Program-made: the position numbers and the translations under genes
NCBI RefSeq assembly: GCF_002917105.1
Contig: NZ_PQFZ01000003.1
Span: 215,808 to 279,807, forward strand
DNA length: 64,000 nt
From: Allobosea psychrotolerans
GTDB taxonomy: Bacteria > Pseudomonadota > Alphaproteobacteria > Rhizobiales > Beijerinckiaceae
Reading direction: 5' to 3'
In this document: positions 17,908 to 27,497 of the stretch, piece by piece
Layout of the letters: the number at the start of each line of letters is the position of its first letter
Numbering within the stretch: position 1 is the first letter of the stretch
The notes under the pieces: model-generated
Seen by the model: the letters and a program-made list of their open reading frames with translations, nothing else
Told to the model about the DNA's origin: nothing
The model's database searches: none

Positions 17908-18090
17908 TTGCCGCAGCCGAGCGAGCCCGACGACGACTGGAAAACCACGGTGAACCTGCTCGGGATCATCGTCATCCTGCTCGTGCTCGGCGCCGGGGTC
18001 TGGCTGATCTTCGAGCTCGACCGGGCGCGCAAGGCGCAGGACTGCCTGTCCTTGACGATGCGGGCCTGCCGGCGCATCGAGACGCAGTGA
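17908..18090 (+). CDS. Small single-span membrane protein
   Basis: A 60-residue protein: acidic N-terminus (PSEPDDDW), one transmembrane helix (LLGIIVILLVLGAGVWLIFEL) and a short basic cysteine-containing tail (CLSLTMRACRRIE). The start is TTG, but a near-perfect Shine-Dalgarno (AAGGAGG) precedes it, which makes translation credible. Function unknown; similar mini-proteins occur in related Hyphomicrobiales. Confidence 0.65.
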   Translation: MPQPSEPDDDWKTTVNLLGIIVILLVLGAGVWLIFELDRARKAQDCLSLTMRACRRIETQ

Positions 18091-18148
18091 GCGCAAGCGA
18101 TCCCGGAATTTGGCGAGTCATTGGAATCGCCTGCGGCGATTTATTCGA

Positions 18149-18550
18149 TCAGTTTGAGAGCAGGCGGGCGGCTTCTCCTTGCGCCTGCATCCGCTTCACG
18201 GCCTTCTTGTCGAAGGAGACGAAACTGTCGGCGCCGAGCCAACGCCCCTCATAGGCGATAACGCCATCGGCAAAGTCTCCGCCGGCCATCAACTGGCTCA
18301 AGCCGGCTTCCGTTGCCGGGCGGTTCACAATGACATTCGCGCTATCCAGCAGGCGCCTGATTGCTTCCGTAATATCGGAAGCCGGGATCTTGTAGCCTTG
18401 CGACAGTACCCAAACCAGTTCGCACAAGGCCGGCAAGGCCAGTGCCACCAATTCCGCCTGCGCCAACTCCCTCTGGGCGATCTTGCTTTGCAGCGCATGG
18501 TCGCCTGTCAGCGCCCGGACGAGAACATTGGTATCGGCTGTGATCTTCAT
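18149..18550 (-). CDS. PIN-domain toxin, VapC-like
   Basis: A 133-residue PIN-domain ribonuclease. The acidic metal-binding residues are present: ADTNVLVRAL (Asp6), LPALCELVW (Glu), and DFADGVIAYE (Asp). SFDKKAVKR resembles the C-terminal PIN end. VapC toxins cleave tRNA or rRNA when freed from antitoxin. The start overlaps the stop of the antitoxin gene by four bases (ATGA), the classical toxin-antitoxin arrangement. Confidence 0.88.
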   Translation of the reverse strand: MKITADTNVLVRALTGDHALQSKIAQRELAQAELVALALPALCELVWVLSQGYKIPASDITEAIRRLLDSANVIVNRPATEAGLSQLMAGGDFADGVIAYEGRWLGADSFVSFDKKAVKRMQAQGEAARLLSN

Positions 18551-18798
18551 CTCTTGCTGGCCCAGCCCTGCACGGCGATCTCATGCATCTCCTCGATCGA
18601 CAGCGAAGGACCATTCTCACGCTTCAAAAGATCGAAGACATCCGAGATTGCGCCGGCGGGCCTGGCGGCTTTCACTGCGACCCGCCCATCGGGCAGCTTG
18701 TCCACGGTGAGCTTGTCGCCGGGATGCACGCCGAGATGCTGAAGCAGGTCCTTGCGCAAGGTAACCTGGCCTTTGGCGGTGACGGTGAGCGTGGCCAT
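18547..18798 (-). CDS. AbrB/MazE/SpoVT-type antitoxin
   Basis: An 83-residue protein with an N-terminal swapped-hairpin AbrB DNA-binding domain (ATLTVTAKGQVTLRKDLLQH then LGVHPGDKL) and a C-terminal tail (GAISDVFDLLKRENGPSLSI) that should wrap the PIN toxin. It would bind its own promoter and repress the pair. Upstream in-frame ATG at 18813 is possible; 18798 fits the family better. It overlaps the toxin start by four bases. Confidence 0.85.
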   Translation of the reverse strand: MATLTVTAKGQVTLRKDLLQHLGVHPGDKLTVDKLPDGRVAVKAARPAGAISDVFDLLKRENGPSLSIEEMHEIAVQGWASKR

Positions 18799-18901
18799 GG
18801 GGTACTCTCGCATTGATAGCCCCAATGTAAGGCCGAAATGCCTTACCGGCAAGGCCGCGCGTTGCGCGTGGCGCCGCCTTCCTGGCCGCGACATTCCAGC
18901 G

Positions 18902-19780
18902 TCAGGCGGTGAGCCTGTCAGCGCGCGCCTTCAATCGCTGGGCTCTGACGAGATGGGGGCGATCGAGCATTTCGCCGTCGAGCCCGATCACGCCGAGGCC
19001 GGGATTGGCGGCAAACAGCGCAATGATCGCCTCCGCCTTGGCGAGTTCGGCGGGGGCGGGCGAGAAGACCTCGTTGGCGGCGGCGACCTGCGCCGGGTGG
19101 ATCGCCATCTTGCCGGTGAAACCGTCGCGCCGCGCCGCGATGCACTCGGCGCGGAAGCCGGCATCGTCGCGGAAATTGGTGAAGACGGTGTCGATCGCGT
19201 CGACCTGCGCGGCGGCGGCGGCGAACAAGGTGAGCGAACGGGCCAGGCGATAGGGGTCGGCATAGGAGCCGTCGCTCAGGCGATTGGCTTCGGCGCCGAG
19301 ATCGGCCGAAAGATCCTCCGCCCCCCAGGTCAAGCCGTCGAGGCGGTGGCTCGCGCCGGCATAGCTGCCCAGGCCGAAGATGCCTTTCCCGGTCTCGGTG
19401 GCGATCGGGATGATCTTGGTCGCGCCGTCGGGCAGGTCGTTCTCTGCCTCGCGCACCGCGATGCGGGCGGCGAGATGGCCGACATCGATACCGCCCTCGG
19501 ATTTGGGCAGCATGATCGCGTCGGGCGCTCCTTGCATCACAGCGTCGAGATCGGCCTGGGTCAGCCCGGTCGACAGCGCGTTAACCCGCACGATCAGGCG
19601 TGGGCGCCTGGGCAAGGCGTGGGCGGCCTTCAGGAAGGCCAGCGCGATCTCCCGCGCCTGCGGCTTGGCATCGAGCGCGACGGAATCCTCGAGGTCGAGG
19701 ATCAGCGCGTCGGCGCCGCTCTCCAGGCCCTTCTGCTGCTTCTTCGGGCTGTCGCCAGGCACGAACAGGAGCGAACGCAT
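18902..19780 (-). CDS. HpcH/HpaI aldolase/citrate lyase-family CoA-ester lyase
   Basis: A 292-residue TIM-barrel enzyme of the CitE/Mcl group. RSLLFVPGDSPKK begins the barrel, GADALILDLEDSVA carries the metal-binding Glu/Asp, and RVNALSTGLTQADLDAVM plus IMLPKSEGG are the conserved substrate-binding segments. Members cleave or condense 3-hydroxyacyl-CoA esters such as malyl-CoA or citramalyl-CoA. The MaoC dehydratase gene four bases upstream fits a (methyl)malyl-CoA or similar route. The exact substrate cannot be decided. Confidence 0.88.
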   Translation of the reverse strand: MRSLLFVPGDSPKKQQKGLESGADALILDLEDSVALDAKPQAREIALAFLKAAHALPRRPRLIVRVNALSTGLTQADLDAVMQGAPDAIMLPKSEGGIDVGHLAARIAVREAENDLPDGATKIIPIATETGKGIFGLGSYAGASHRLDGLTWGAEDLSADLGAEANRLSDGSYADPYRLARSLTLFAAAAAQVDAIDTVFTNFRDDAGFRAECIAARRDGFTGKMAIHPAQVAAANEVFSPAPAELAKAEAIIALFAANPGLGVIGLDGEMLDRPHLVRAQRLKARADRLTA

Positions 19781-19784
19781 CGGC

Positions 19785-20282
19785 TCAGACCGTGATCGTG
19801 GCGGGCGCGGGCCGCCGGCGCATGAAGGCCTGGCGGCGGCATTGCGCGACCAGCGTGCCGTCCTGCTTGTAGGCCTTGTGCTGGAACTCGACGATGCCGG
19901 CATCGGGCCGCGAGCGCGACTCGCGCTTGGCCACGATCTCGGTGGTGCAGTTGATGGTGTCGCCCTCGAAGAGCGGGGCGGGGAAGGTCACGTCGGTCAT
20001 GCCGAGATTGCCGATCGTGGTGCCGACCGTGGTGTCGTTGACCGAGATGCCGATCATCAGCCCGAGCGTGAAGAGGGAGTTCATCAGCGGCTTGCCCCAT
20101 TCTGTCTCGGTCGCGCAGAAATGCGCATCGATATGAAGGGGTTGCGGGTTCAACGTCATGTTGGAGAACAGCATGTTGTCCATCTGCGTCACAGTGCGGG
20201 TCAGGCCGTGCTCGATGACAGCGCCGACATGGAAGTCCTCGAAATAGATCCCGCCGCGCTTGTGACGTTTGACCTCGGTCAT
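19785..20282 (-). CDS. MaoC-family hot-dog dehydratase
   Basis: A 165-residue hot-dog-fold acyl-CoA hydratase. The hydratase-2-type catalytic stretch is NPQPLHIDAHF with Asp/His, and GLMIGISVNDTT and FEGDTINCTTEIVAKRESRS are typical of MaoC. Being half the length of mesaconyl-C1-CoA hydratase, it is not that enzyme itself. It is the first gene of a two-gene operon with the CoA-ester lyase and probably supplies or removes the 3-hydroxyacyl-CoA used by it. Confidence 0.87.
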   Translation of the reverse strand: MTEVKRHKRGGIYFEDFHVGAVIEHGLTRTVTQMDNMLFSNMTLNPQPLHIDAHFCATETEWGKPLMNSLFTLGLMIGISVNDTTVGTTIGNLGMTDVTFPAPLFEGDTINCTTEIVAKRESRSRPDAGIVEFQHKAYKQDGTLVAQCRRQAFMRRRPAPATITV

Positions 20283-20433
20283 CGACGCTTCTCCACGAGC
20301 TCGAATCGCACCGGTGAGCCGGCTTGGCGATTCCTCACTTTAACGGTTCGCTTACCATAATCGGTCCAGTCTCCACAGGCGCTCGGCGATATCGCGGAGC
20401 GCCTTGGCGGCAGGCTCGCGCCCGAGACACTCA

Positions 20434-21543
20434 ATGTTCCTGTTCACCACGCCGCAGACCAGCGAAGCTCCAGCCGCCAACCCGGTCGTCAACGCCATTC
20501 GAGAGGGCGCGCAGAAGACGGGCGCGGGTTTCGACTACCTCCTCAAGACGGCCCAGCGCGAATCGTCGCTGGAGCCCGACGCCAAGGCCAAGACCTCGAG
20601 CGCGACCGGGTTGTTCCAGTTCATCGAGCAGACCTGGTTGTCCATGGTCAAGCAGGAAGGGCCAAAACAGGGGCTCTCGGGCTATGCCAGCGCGATCAGC
20701 GAAGGCAGCGACGGCCGCCTGACGGTGGCGGACCCCGCAGCGCGCGAAAAGATCCTGCAGCTCCGCAATGACCCACAGGTCGCCGCCGTGATGGCGGGCG
20801 CGTTGACGCAGAAGAACCGCGACCAGCTCGCTTCAGTGCTCGGCCGGCAGCCGCAGGCCGGGGAGCTCTACATTGCCCATGTGCTCGGCGCACGCGGGGC
20901 GTCCGACCTGATCAAGGCCGCCGCGAGCGACCCGACACGCACCGCCGCCAAGGATTTTCCCGATGCCGCGGCGGCCAATCGCGGCCTGTTCTATGACAAG
21001 ACCGGGCGGGCACGCTCGGTGCAGGAGGTTTATGGCGTGCTCTCGGCGAGCCATGCCAGTACGCAGCTGGCGGCCTCGACGGCCGCTGCCGCTGCTGCCT
21101 CTGGGACGGCAGCCGGGGCCGCGGGGCAGGGCGTCGACCAGCCCGCGCCGATCGCGGCTGCGCTTGCGCCCGGGCGCGCCAAGGGACTGATCGGGCTGTT
21201 CTCGACCGAGGGGTCCCGCGAGCCCGTCTCGAAAGCCGTCGCCAATCTCTGGACCACGCCCAGGATGGACGCCACGACACGCCTGGCTTCGCTCGATCCG
21301 GCCGATCGCTATTTTCCGCGCCAGACGCAGACGCAGAGCGATACCTCGTCTGCTCCGGCGGCTGCGGTGCAGGCTACGACCAATGCGTCGTCCGCGCCGA
21401 TGCGGGCCGTCAATGCGCCCCTGCCGCCGTCGCGGCCGGTCGAGCTGACGCAGCCCGCGGCCGCCCAGGCCAAGCCCGTTTCCAGGCAAAGGCGCGCGCC
21501 GCTCGACCTGTCCTCCTTCATGCTTCCGCGAGCGCGCTCGTGA
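20434..21543 (+). CDS. Lytic transglycosylase (SLT-domain) protein
   Basis: A 369-residue protein. An SLT-type lysozyme-like domain occupies about residues 20-180: TAQRESSLEPDAKAKTSS carries the catalytic Glu, and ATGLFQFIEQTWL and ELYIAHVLGARGA are the standard glycan-groove segments. The C-terminal half is Ala/Ser/Pro-rich and low-complexity with no recognised domain. No clear signal peptide is present, so export may be non-classical. The stop overlaps the DUF2336 start by four bases (GTGA). Confidence 0.85.
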   Translation: MFLFTTPQTSEAPAANPVVNAIREGAQKTGAGFDYLLKTAQRESSLEPDAKAKTSSATGLFQFIEQTWLSMVKQEGPKQGLSGYASAISEGSDGRLTVADPAAREKILQLRNDPQVAAVMAGALTQKNRDQLASVLGRQPQAGELYIAHVLGARGASDLIKAAASDPTRTAAKDFPDAAAANRGLFYDKTGRARSVQEVYGVLSASHASTQLAASTAAAAAASGTAAGAAGQGVDQPAPIAAALAPGRAKGLIGLFSTEGSREPVSKAVANLWTTPRMDATTRLASLDPADRYFPRQTQTQSDTSSAPAAAVQATTNASSAPMRAVNAPLPPSRPVELTQPAAAQAKPVSRQRRAPLDLSSFMLPRARS

Positions 21544-22754
21544 TCGTCCGTCGCTTCCTGCTCTGGGCCCGCACGGCCAACGCCGAGGCGCGGGCTTCCG
21601 GCGCGGCGGCATTGGCTGGCGCCTATCTGCGCTCGGGCATGGCCGATGAGGACCGGCGCGAGGCGGAGACGGCATTGATTGCGCTGGTCGACGATCCTTC
21701 CCCGCTGGTGCGGCGCGCCATCGCCGAAGAGATGGCTGCTTCGCCGCTGGCGCCGCGCACGCTGGTGCTGAGCCTGATCGCTGAACAGAGCGATGTCGCG
21801 GCCCTGGTGCTCGCCCATTCGCCGGTGCTGACGGAGGCCGATCTGGTCGATGCGGCGGCGGTCGGCGACGACCTGGCCCAGCGCGCCATCGCGCTCAGGC
21901 CCTATCTCACGGCTTCCGTCGCTGCGGCTCTCGCCGAGGTCGGCGGAGACGAGGCGCTGGTGACGCTTGCCGGAAATCCGACGGCCGACATTCCCGACTT
22001 CTCGCTGGAACGCATGGTCGAGCGCGCTGGCGCCTGCGGGCCGTTGCGCGAGGCGCTGCTTGCCCGCGGCGATTTGCCGGGGGGCCTCAGGCAGGTGATC
22101 GCGACTATGCTGTCCGACACCTTGATGAGCTTCGTGACCGGTTGCGGCTGGCTGACGCCTGAGCGCAGCGTGCGGCTCACCCGCGAGGCGACGGAGCGCG
22201 TTGCGGTTGCGCTCGCGGCGGGCGGCGAAGCCAGCGATGCGCCGGCGATCGTCGAGGTACTGCGCGCCGATGGCAGGTTGACGCCCGGCCTGATGCTGCG
22301 CTCGCTCCTGAGCGGCGAGCCGGCGCTGGCCGAGGCTGCTTTCGTCATGCTCTCGGAGTTGCCGCAGCTGCGTGTGGCGGCCTTGCTGCGCGACCGGCGC
22401 GGCACTGGCCTCAAGGCGCTCTATCGCAAGGCCGGCTTGCCACCCGCGCTGCAGCCTGCTTTCACCGCCGCGATCACCGCACTGAACCTGCGCGGCTTCG
22501 ATGCGGGCGGCAATGGGCGCGGCATCGACCGGCTGATCCTGCGCGAGGTGCTGATTGCCTGCGAGACGCTGGACGGCCCTGACAACGACGCGCTGATGGG
22601 GCTGCTGCGGCGGATGGATTCCGAAGCGGCGCGCGAGGAAGCCCGCGCCATGGCCGACTCGCTTGCCGATGATGCGGCGCTGGCGCTGTTCGTCGAGGCG
22701 GATCCGGCGCTGCTGGTCGAACTCGAAATCGGCGATCTGCGCAACGCGGCCTGA
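21540..22754 (+). CDS. DUF2336 protein (HEAT-repeat-like)
   Basis: A 404-residue, all-alpha protein of the alphaproteobacterial DUF2336 family, whose function is unknown. Repeated helical hairpins such as ALVDDPSPLVRRAIAEEMA, and VLAHSPVLTEADLVDAAAVG match HEAT-like scaffolds. GTG start overlaps the transglycosylase stop (GTGA), so the genes are translationally coupled. The pairing suggests a cell-wall or envelope context, by inference only. Confidence 0.85.
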   Translation: MIVRRFLLWARTANAEARASGAAALAGAYLRSGMADEDRREAETALIALVDDPSPLVRRAIAEEMAASPLAPRTLVLSLIAEQSDVAALVLAHSPVLTEADLVDAAAVGDDLAQRAIALRPYLTASVAAALAEVGGDEALVTLAGNPTADIPDFSLERMVERAGACGPLREALLARGDLPGGLRQVIATMLSDTLMSFVTGCGWLTPERSVRLTREATERVAVALAAGGEASDAPAIVEVLRADGRLTPGLMLRSLLSGEPALAEAAFVMLSELPQLRVAALLRDRRGTGLKALYRKAGLPPALQPAFTAAITALNLRGFDAGGNGRGIDRLILREVLIACETLDGPDNDALMGLLRRMDSEAAREEARAMADSLADDAALALFVEADPALLVELEIGDLRNAA

Positions 22755-22845
22755 GGGCTCGGTTCGTGCGGGCTCTCGGGCGAGCTTGTGAGACCCTCTG
22801 GGTGTGCTGTGACCCCGCGCCAGCCGACGATATCTCGCTCTCGTT

Positions 22846-22901
22846 TTAACGCGCTTTCTTAACGCGAACCGACGCCCACTTCACTCGAAGACGCTTTACA
22901 A
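22846..22901 (+). repeat. Dispersed repeat copy (degenerate)
   Basis: TTAACGCGCTTTCTTAACGC then GAACCGACGCCCACTTCACT and CGAAGACGC align with the right half of the 15.5-kb repeat. It lies between the DUF2336 gene and the convergent LysR gene, and its end abuts the LysR stop codon at 22896. Like the 8.0- and 15.5-kb copies it is between convergent genes. Confidence 0.6.
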
Positions 22902-23822
22902 AGCGCGATAGGCGTCTGCCGGGGTCTCGCACCGCGCCGCGAATAGCCTGTCGCCGACGAAATCGACGAAGACCCTGACCTTTGGCGAAAGGTTGCGGTT
23001 CGAAGGCCAGATCAGGCTGAACTGGCCGGGACCGTCGATCCGGTCGTCGAGCAGGGTCCGTAACGCGCCGTCCGCCAGCGGCTCGCGCGCCAGAAAATCC
23101 GGCATGCAGCCGATGCCGAGGCCAGCGATGGTGGCGCCGCGAAGGGCCTCCATATTGTTGCAGGTCATGACCGTGCGCGTGCGCAGTTCCGGCTCTCCGG
23201 CAGGCAGGGTGAGCGGCCAGGGCTGGACCTTGCCGCTGTTGGGATAGCGGAATCGGATGCCGAGATGCCGGTCGAGATCGCGCGGGCATTCCGGTATGCC
23301 GTGGCGTTCCAGATAAGCCGGCGCGGCGCAGAGCAGCATCTGGAAGGGGCGTAAGCTGCGCGCCATCAGGCGCGAATCCGGCAGGACGCCGCTGCGGATC
23401 GCAACATCGACGCCCTCGTCGATCAGATCGACGAGGCGATCATTGAAATCGAGATCGATCTCGATCTCGGGATAGCGCGTTATGAACTCAGGCAGCACCG
23501 GCAGCAGCAGATGATAGCTGACGATCGGCGTACTGACGCGCAGCCGACCGCGCGGCACCTCCATCGTGCGGGCGAGCATCGCGCGGGCGTCGTCGAGATC
23601 GTCGAGAATGCGCCGGCAGCGCTCGTGGAAGGCGCGCCCCTCCTCGGTCAGCCGCAGGCTGCGCGTCGAGCGCTGGAAAAGCCGGATTGCGAGTTGCTGC
23701 TCGAGCTTGGTCACGGCCTTGCCGACAGCCGAAGCCGACAGTCCGAGCACGCGGCCCGCCGCGACGAAGCTGCCAAGATCTGCGGTGCGCACGAAGGCCA
23801 TCAGACCCGTCAATGAATCCAT
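22896..23822 (-). CDS. LysR-family transcriptional regulator
   Basis: A 308-residue LysR regulator. The winged-helix DNA-binding domain is at residues 1-60 (VLGLSASAVGKAVTKLEQQL then IRLFQRSTRSLRLTEEG), and a LysR-substrate domain follows from about residue 90. It is divergent from an MFS exporter with a 169-base spacer, the usual layout for a LysR regulator and its target. GAGAGGA lies just before the ATG. The inducer is unknown. Confidence 0.92.
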   Translation of the reverse strand: MDSLTGLMAFVRTADLGSFVAAGRVLGLSASAVGKAVTKLEQQLAIRLFQRSTRSLRLTEEGRAFHERCRRILDDLDDARAMLARTMEVPRGRLRVSTPIVSYHLLLPVLPEFITRYPEIEIDLDFNDRLVDLIDEGVDVAIRSGVLPDSRLMARSLRPFQMLLCAAPAYLERHGIPECPRDLDRHLGIRFRYPNSGKVQPWPLTLPAGEPELRTRTVMTCNNMEALRGATIAGLGIGCMPDFLAREPLADGALRTLLDDRIDGPGQFSLIWPSNRNLSPKVRVFVDFVGDRLFAARCETPADAYRAL

Positions 23823-23991
23823 GCCTGGTCCTCTCGGAGTGCGATAATTCGAGCGTTTTATTCCGCTTATATCGGATCAGATAGCCTATTGGCTGCCATT
23901 ACCTCAAGATTATCCTGTTTCGAAGCGAAGGCGAGCCTCGGCCGCTGCGAGCCGGCCATCCCGCCGGATGCCGAACAGGACAATCATATCC

Positions 23992-25542
23992 ATGACGCAA
24001 ACCACCACGCGGCCGAATATGGCCCAACAAGCGCTCGTGCTTCTCTCCGTGTGCCTTGCCGCCGCGGCGATGCCGCTGACCTTCACCGGGCCGGCCGTGG
24101 CGCTGCCTGTCATCGGTCGGGCCCTCGGCGGCAGCCCGATCGCGCTCAACTGGGTCACCAACGCCTTCATGCTGACCTTCGGATCAAGCCTGATGGCGGC
24201 AGGCGCGCTCGCCGATGCCTATGGCCGCAAGCGTGTCTTCCTCGTTGGTGTGGGCGCATTCGTCGTGCTCTCGATGGCGCTCGCCGTCGCGCCCGATATC
24301 CTCTGGTTCGATCTGGGGCGCGCAGCTCAGGGCGTGGCGGCGGCAGCCGCCTTTTCGAGCGGCATGGCGGCACTTGCCCAGGAGTTCGACGGGCCGGCAC
24401 GCATTCGCGCCTTCAGCATCGTCGGCACCAGTTTCGGCGTCGGCCTCGCCTTCGGGCCGATCGCGTCGGGCCTGATGATCGATGCCTTCGGCTGGCGCAG
24501 CATCTTTGGGCTCGTGGTCGCGCTGGCGGTACTGGCCTTCGCGCTCGGCATGCGCGCTCTCCGGGAATCGCGCGATCCGGAGGCGGGCGGGCTCGATTGG
24601 TCGGGCGCTATCAGCTTCACCCTGGGGCTCGCGCTCTTCACCTATGGGGTGCTGCTGGCGCCCGAGCGCGGCTGGACCGAGCCGACCGTGATGGGCCTGC
24701 TGGCCGGCGCCGTTGCGCTGTTCATCGCCTTTGGCGTGATCGAGCGGCGCGTCGCCCGGCCGATGCTGGACCTGACCCTGTTCCGCTATCCGCGCTTCGT
24801 CGGCGTGCAGTTGCTGGCGGCAGCACCTGCCTATGCCTTCGTGGTGCTGTTGATCCTGCTGCCGGTGCGCTTCATCGGCATCGAGGGCCTGAGCGAGATC
24901 GCCGCCGGCCGCCTGATGATCGCCTTGTCGGCGCCGCTGCTTGTGCTTCCGATTGCAGCCGGCCTGCTGACGCGCTGGTTCTCGCCGGCGACGATCTGCG
25001 GCGTCGGGCTTCTGATTGCGGCTCTCGGCCTGTTCTGGCTGAGCCGGATATCGACCGGTGGCGAGAGCATGGGCGTTGTCCTGCCCATGGTGCTGATCGG
25101 CACCGGTATCAGCCTGCCCTGGGGGCTGATGGACGGGCTTGCCGTCAGCGTCGTGCCCAAGGAGCGCGCAGGCATGGCGACCGGCATCTTCAGCACCACT
25201 CGCGTCGCTGGCGAAGGCGTGGCGCTGGCTGTGGTCAGCGCCGTGCTCTCGGCCCTGACGGCGGGGCATCTGGCGGCGGGCGGTGCGGCTGCGAATGCTG
25301 GCGCGGCCGCGCAACGTCTTGTTACCGGCGATCTGGCGGGCGCAACGGCCGCCACGCCGCAGATTGGTCAAGCAATGTTGCTTCAGGGCTATGGCGCCGC
25401 CTTTACCACGCTCCTCCTGATGCTCTGCGCCGTCACCGTCGTCACCGCTATCGTCGTCTTCGTCTTTCTCGGGCGTGGGATGGAGCAAGCCTCCGAGCCG
25501 GCGGAAAAGACCGAGGAGCGTCTCTGCGCCTCGCAAGCCTGA
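23992..25542 (+). CDS. MFS drug/metabolite exporter (DHA2, 14-TM type)
   Basis: A 516-residue major-facilitator exporter with about 14 hydrophobic helices. Motif A-like GSSLMAAGALADAYGRKRVF and motif C-like GTSFGVGLAFGPIASGLM mark the DHA2 family, which expel drugs and metabolites with protons. The ATG at 23992 follows AGGAC by nine bases; a start at 23968 is less likely. Divergent from the LysR gene, which likely controls it. Confidence 0.9.
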   Translation: MTQTTTRPNMAQQALVLLSVCLAAAAMPLTFTGPAVALPVIGRALGGSPIALNWVTNAFMLTFGSSLMAAGALADAYGRKRVFLVGVGAFVVLSMALAVAPDILWFDLGRAAQGVAAAAAFSSGMAALAQEFDGPARIRAFSIVGTSFGVGLAFGPIASGLMIDAFGWRSIFGLVVALAVLAFALGMRALRESRDPEAGGLDWSGAISFTLGLALFTYGVLLAPERGWTEPTVMGLLAGAVALFIAFGVIERRVARPMLDLTLFRYPRFVGVQLLAAAPAYAFVVLLILLPVRFIGIEGLSEIAAGRLMIALSAPLLVLPIAAGLLTRWFSPATICGVGLLIAALGLFWLSRISTGGESMGVVLPMVLIGTGISLPWGLMDGLAVSVVPKERAGMATGIFSTTRVAGEGVALAVVSAVLSALTAGHLAAGGAAANAGAAAQRLVTGDLAGATAATPQIGQAMLLQGYGAAFTTLLLMLCAVTVVTAIVVFVFLGRGMEQASEPAEKTEERLCASQA

Positions 25543-25600
25543 GCCCGTGCCTCATCGTCGGCAGTTGCGTCGCCTTCGAACGCGGCCTGCGAGCGCGCCT

Positions 25601-26374
25601 TCAGTAGCCGAACTGCTCGCGCAGGATCCGCTCGTCCAGGCTGTGGCCGGGGTCGTGCAGCATGACGAGGTCGACGCTGCGGTCGATCTCGATCTCGACC
25701 AGGACAACGTTCTCGATCTGGGTATGGTCGGCGACGGCGCTGACCGGCCGCTTCTCCGCCTCGAGCACCTCGATCGTGACCTTGGCGTGGTCGGGCAACA
25801 GCGCGCCGCGCCAGCGCCTGGGCCGAAAGGCCGAGATCGGCGTCAAGGCGAGCAGCGGCGCGTCGAGTGGCAGGATCGGGCCGTTGGCCGAGAGATTATA
25901 GGCGGTCGAGCCCGCCGGCGTCGCCAGCAGCACGCCGTCCGCCATGAGTTCGGTCAGGCGGACCTGGCCGTCGACCGAGAGGCGCAGCTTTGCCGCCTGG
26001 TAGGACCGGCGCAGCAGCGAGACCTCGTTGATCGCCTTGGCATGCACCTTGGCGCCGCTGTCGTCGACCGCATGCATGGAGAGAGGATGGACGACGCTGC
26101 GTTGCGCGGCTTCGAGCCGGCGCGTCAGGCCGCGCTCGCGGAACTCGTTCATCAGGAAGCCGACCGAGCCGCGATTCATGCCGTAGATCGGCTTGCCGGT
26201 GCCGAGGAAGCGGTGGAGTACCTGCAGCATCAGCCCGTCGCCGCCGAGTGCGACGACAACATCGGCCGTCGCCGGATCGGCGTTGCCGTAGCGCTCGGCC
26301 AGCTTGGCGAGCGCGGCCTGCGCCTCCGGCGTCTCGCTGGCGATGAAGGAAATGGCGGTGAAACGCGCGGTCAT
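25601..26374 (-). CDS. nadK: NAD kinase
   Basis: A 257-residue NAD kinase, which phosphorylates NAD to NADP. The nucleotide-binding GGDG motif ([11 protein letters not shown]) and the conserved NE segment ([11 protein letters not shown]) are present, and [20 protein letters not shown] is the family signature. Start at 26374 has AGGA eight bases upstream; the longer frame to 26422 is not supported. It follows the metallo-beta-lactamase-fold gene in the same direction, but that gene has its own terminator. Confidence 0.95.
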   Translation of the reverse strand: MTARFTAISFIASETPEAQAALAKLAERYGNADPATADVVVALGGDGLMLQVLHRFLGTGKPIYGMNRGSVGFLMNEFRERGLTRRLEAAQRSVVHPLSMHAVDDSGAKVHAKAINEVSLLRRSYQAAKLRLSVDGQVRLTELMADGVLLATPAGSTAYNLSANGPILPLDAPLLALTPISAFRPRRWRGALLPDHAKVTIEVLEAEKRPVSAVADHTQIENVVLVEIEIDRSVDLVMLHDPGHSLDERILREQFGY

Positions 26375-26454
26375 CGCATGTCCTGACGGTGCTCCGCATG
26401 GGAGCCGAGCCGTGCTTAGCATGGCCGGAGCGGGCCCCGCGAGACCGCGCCGAT

Positions 26455-26484
26455 AAAAAAGGCCGGGACTTGATCCCGGCCTTT
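26455..26484 (-). terminator. Intrinsic terminator of the metallo-hydrolase gene
   Basis: Eleven-base-pair stem AAAGGCCGGGA / TCCCGGCCTTT with loop CTTGA. On the minus strand it is followed by a run of T (complement of 26455-26460), 27 bases after the stop codon at 26511. Confidence 0.85.
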
Positions 26485-26510
26485 CGGATGATTTGCGCGA
26501 AATGCGCCCG

Positions 26511-27497
26511 TCAGATCGCCGCGCTCCACTGCACCGGCACCATCTCGAAGCCGTTGCCGGCCTTGGCGATGTAGCCCGTGGCGGGGAAGGGGGCGTGGTA
26601 GAACGCGACCTGCATCTTGTCGGCCGAGACCATGTCGAGCAGCTTGCGGCGCGTCGCCGCGGCTTGCGGCCCGTCCATGTCGAACACGGCCGACCAGTCC
26701 GGATTGCGCACGAACAGCGCCGGATGGTTGGTGGTGTCGGACATGATCATCAGCTTGCCCGAGCCGGAGCTCAGCGCGAAGGTGGTGTGTCCCGGCGTGT
26801 GGCCGGGCGCGGCGATCGCGGTCAGGCCCGGCAGGATCTCCTTGCCGCTCTCGAACCGCTTCACATCCTTGGCGATGGGTGAAAAGACGCGGCGGACGCC
26901 GGCGAAGGCGCCCTTCATGGCGTCCGGCGCGGCGCTCATCTTGGCGTCGTCCATCCAGAAGGCCCATTCGGCGGCCGGCACCATCACCTCGGCGTTCGGG
27001 AAGACGGTGCTGCCATCCTTCAGGCGGAAGCCGTTGATATGGTCGCCGTGGAAATGGCTGAAGACCACGGTCGAGACGTTCTTGGGATCGAAGCCGGCAG
27101 CCTTGAAATTGGCCATCCAGGTACCCGAAGTCGGCGCGCCGGAATCACCGTTGCCGGTGTCGATCAAGGTCAGCTTGCCGGCGCTCTCGATGGCGAGCGT
27201 GGTGAAGGTGATGTTCAGCGCGTCTGCCGGCAGGAAAGCCTGCTCCATCGCCTTCTTGACGTCGGCGAGTTCGGCGTTCCTGACGAAGCCTTCAAGCGGC
27301 CGCTTGCCGAAGCCGTCATTGATGGCGGTCAGGGTGACGTCGCCGATCTTGTAACGATAGAATCCGGGGGCCTGGTTCACGGGGGCTCCTTGCGCTTGGG
27401 CCGGACGGGGCCCGGCGGGCAGGTCGAAAGTCGTGGCAACGGCAAGCGCGCCTGCGCTGGCGAGGACAGCGCGGCGCGATGGCTCGAGTTTCATCAT
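26511..27497 (-). CDS. Metallo-beta-lactamase-fold hydrolase, Tat-exported
   Basis: A 328-residue secreted MBL-fold enzyme. A twin-arginine signal ([20 protein letters not shown]) precedes the mature protein. The metal-binding motif is [12 protein letters not shown], with later histidines in GHTPGHTTF and an Asp in MSDTTNHP. The family includes lactonases and related hydrolases, but residues outside the core do not pick one. Start at 27497 has GGGGGAAG upstream. A clear terminator follows the gene. Confidence 0.88.
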   Translation of the reverse strand: MMKLEPSRRAVLASAGALAVATTFDLPAGPRPAQAQGAPVNQAPGFYRYKIGDVTLTAINDGFGKRPLEGFVRNAELADVKKAMEQAFLPADALNITFTTLAIESAGKLTLIDTGNGDSGAPTSGTWMANFKAAGFDPKNVSTVVFSHFHGDHINGFRLKDGSTVFPNAEVMVPAAEWAFWMDDAKMSAAPDAMKGAFAGVRRVFSPIAKDVKRFESGKEILPGLTAIAAPGHTPGHTTFALSSGSGKLMIMSDTTNHPALFVRNPDWSAVFDMDGPQAAATRRKLLDMVSADKMQVAFYHAPFPATGYIAKAGNGFEMVPVQWSAAI

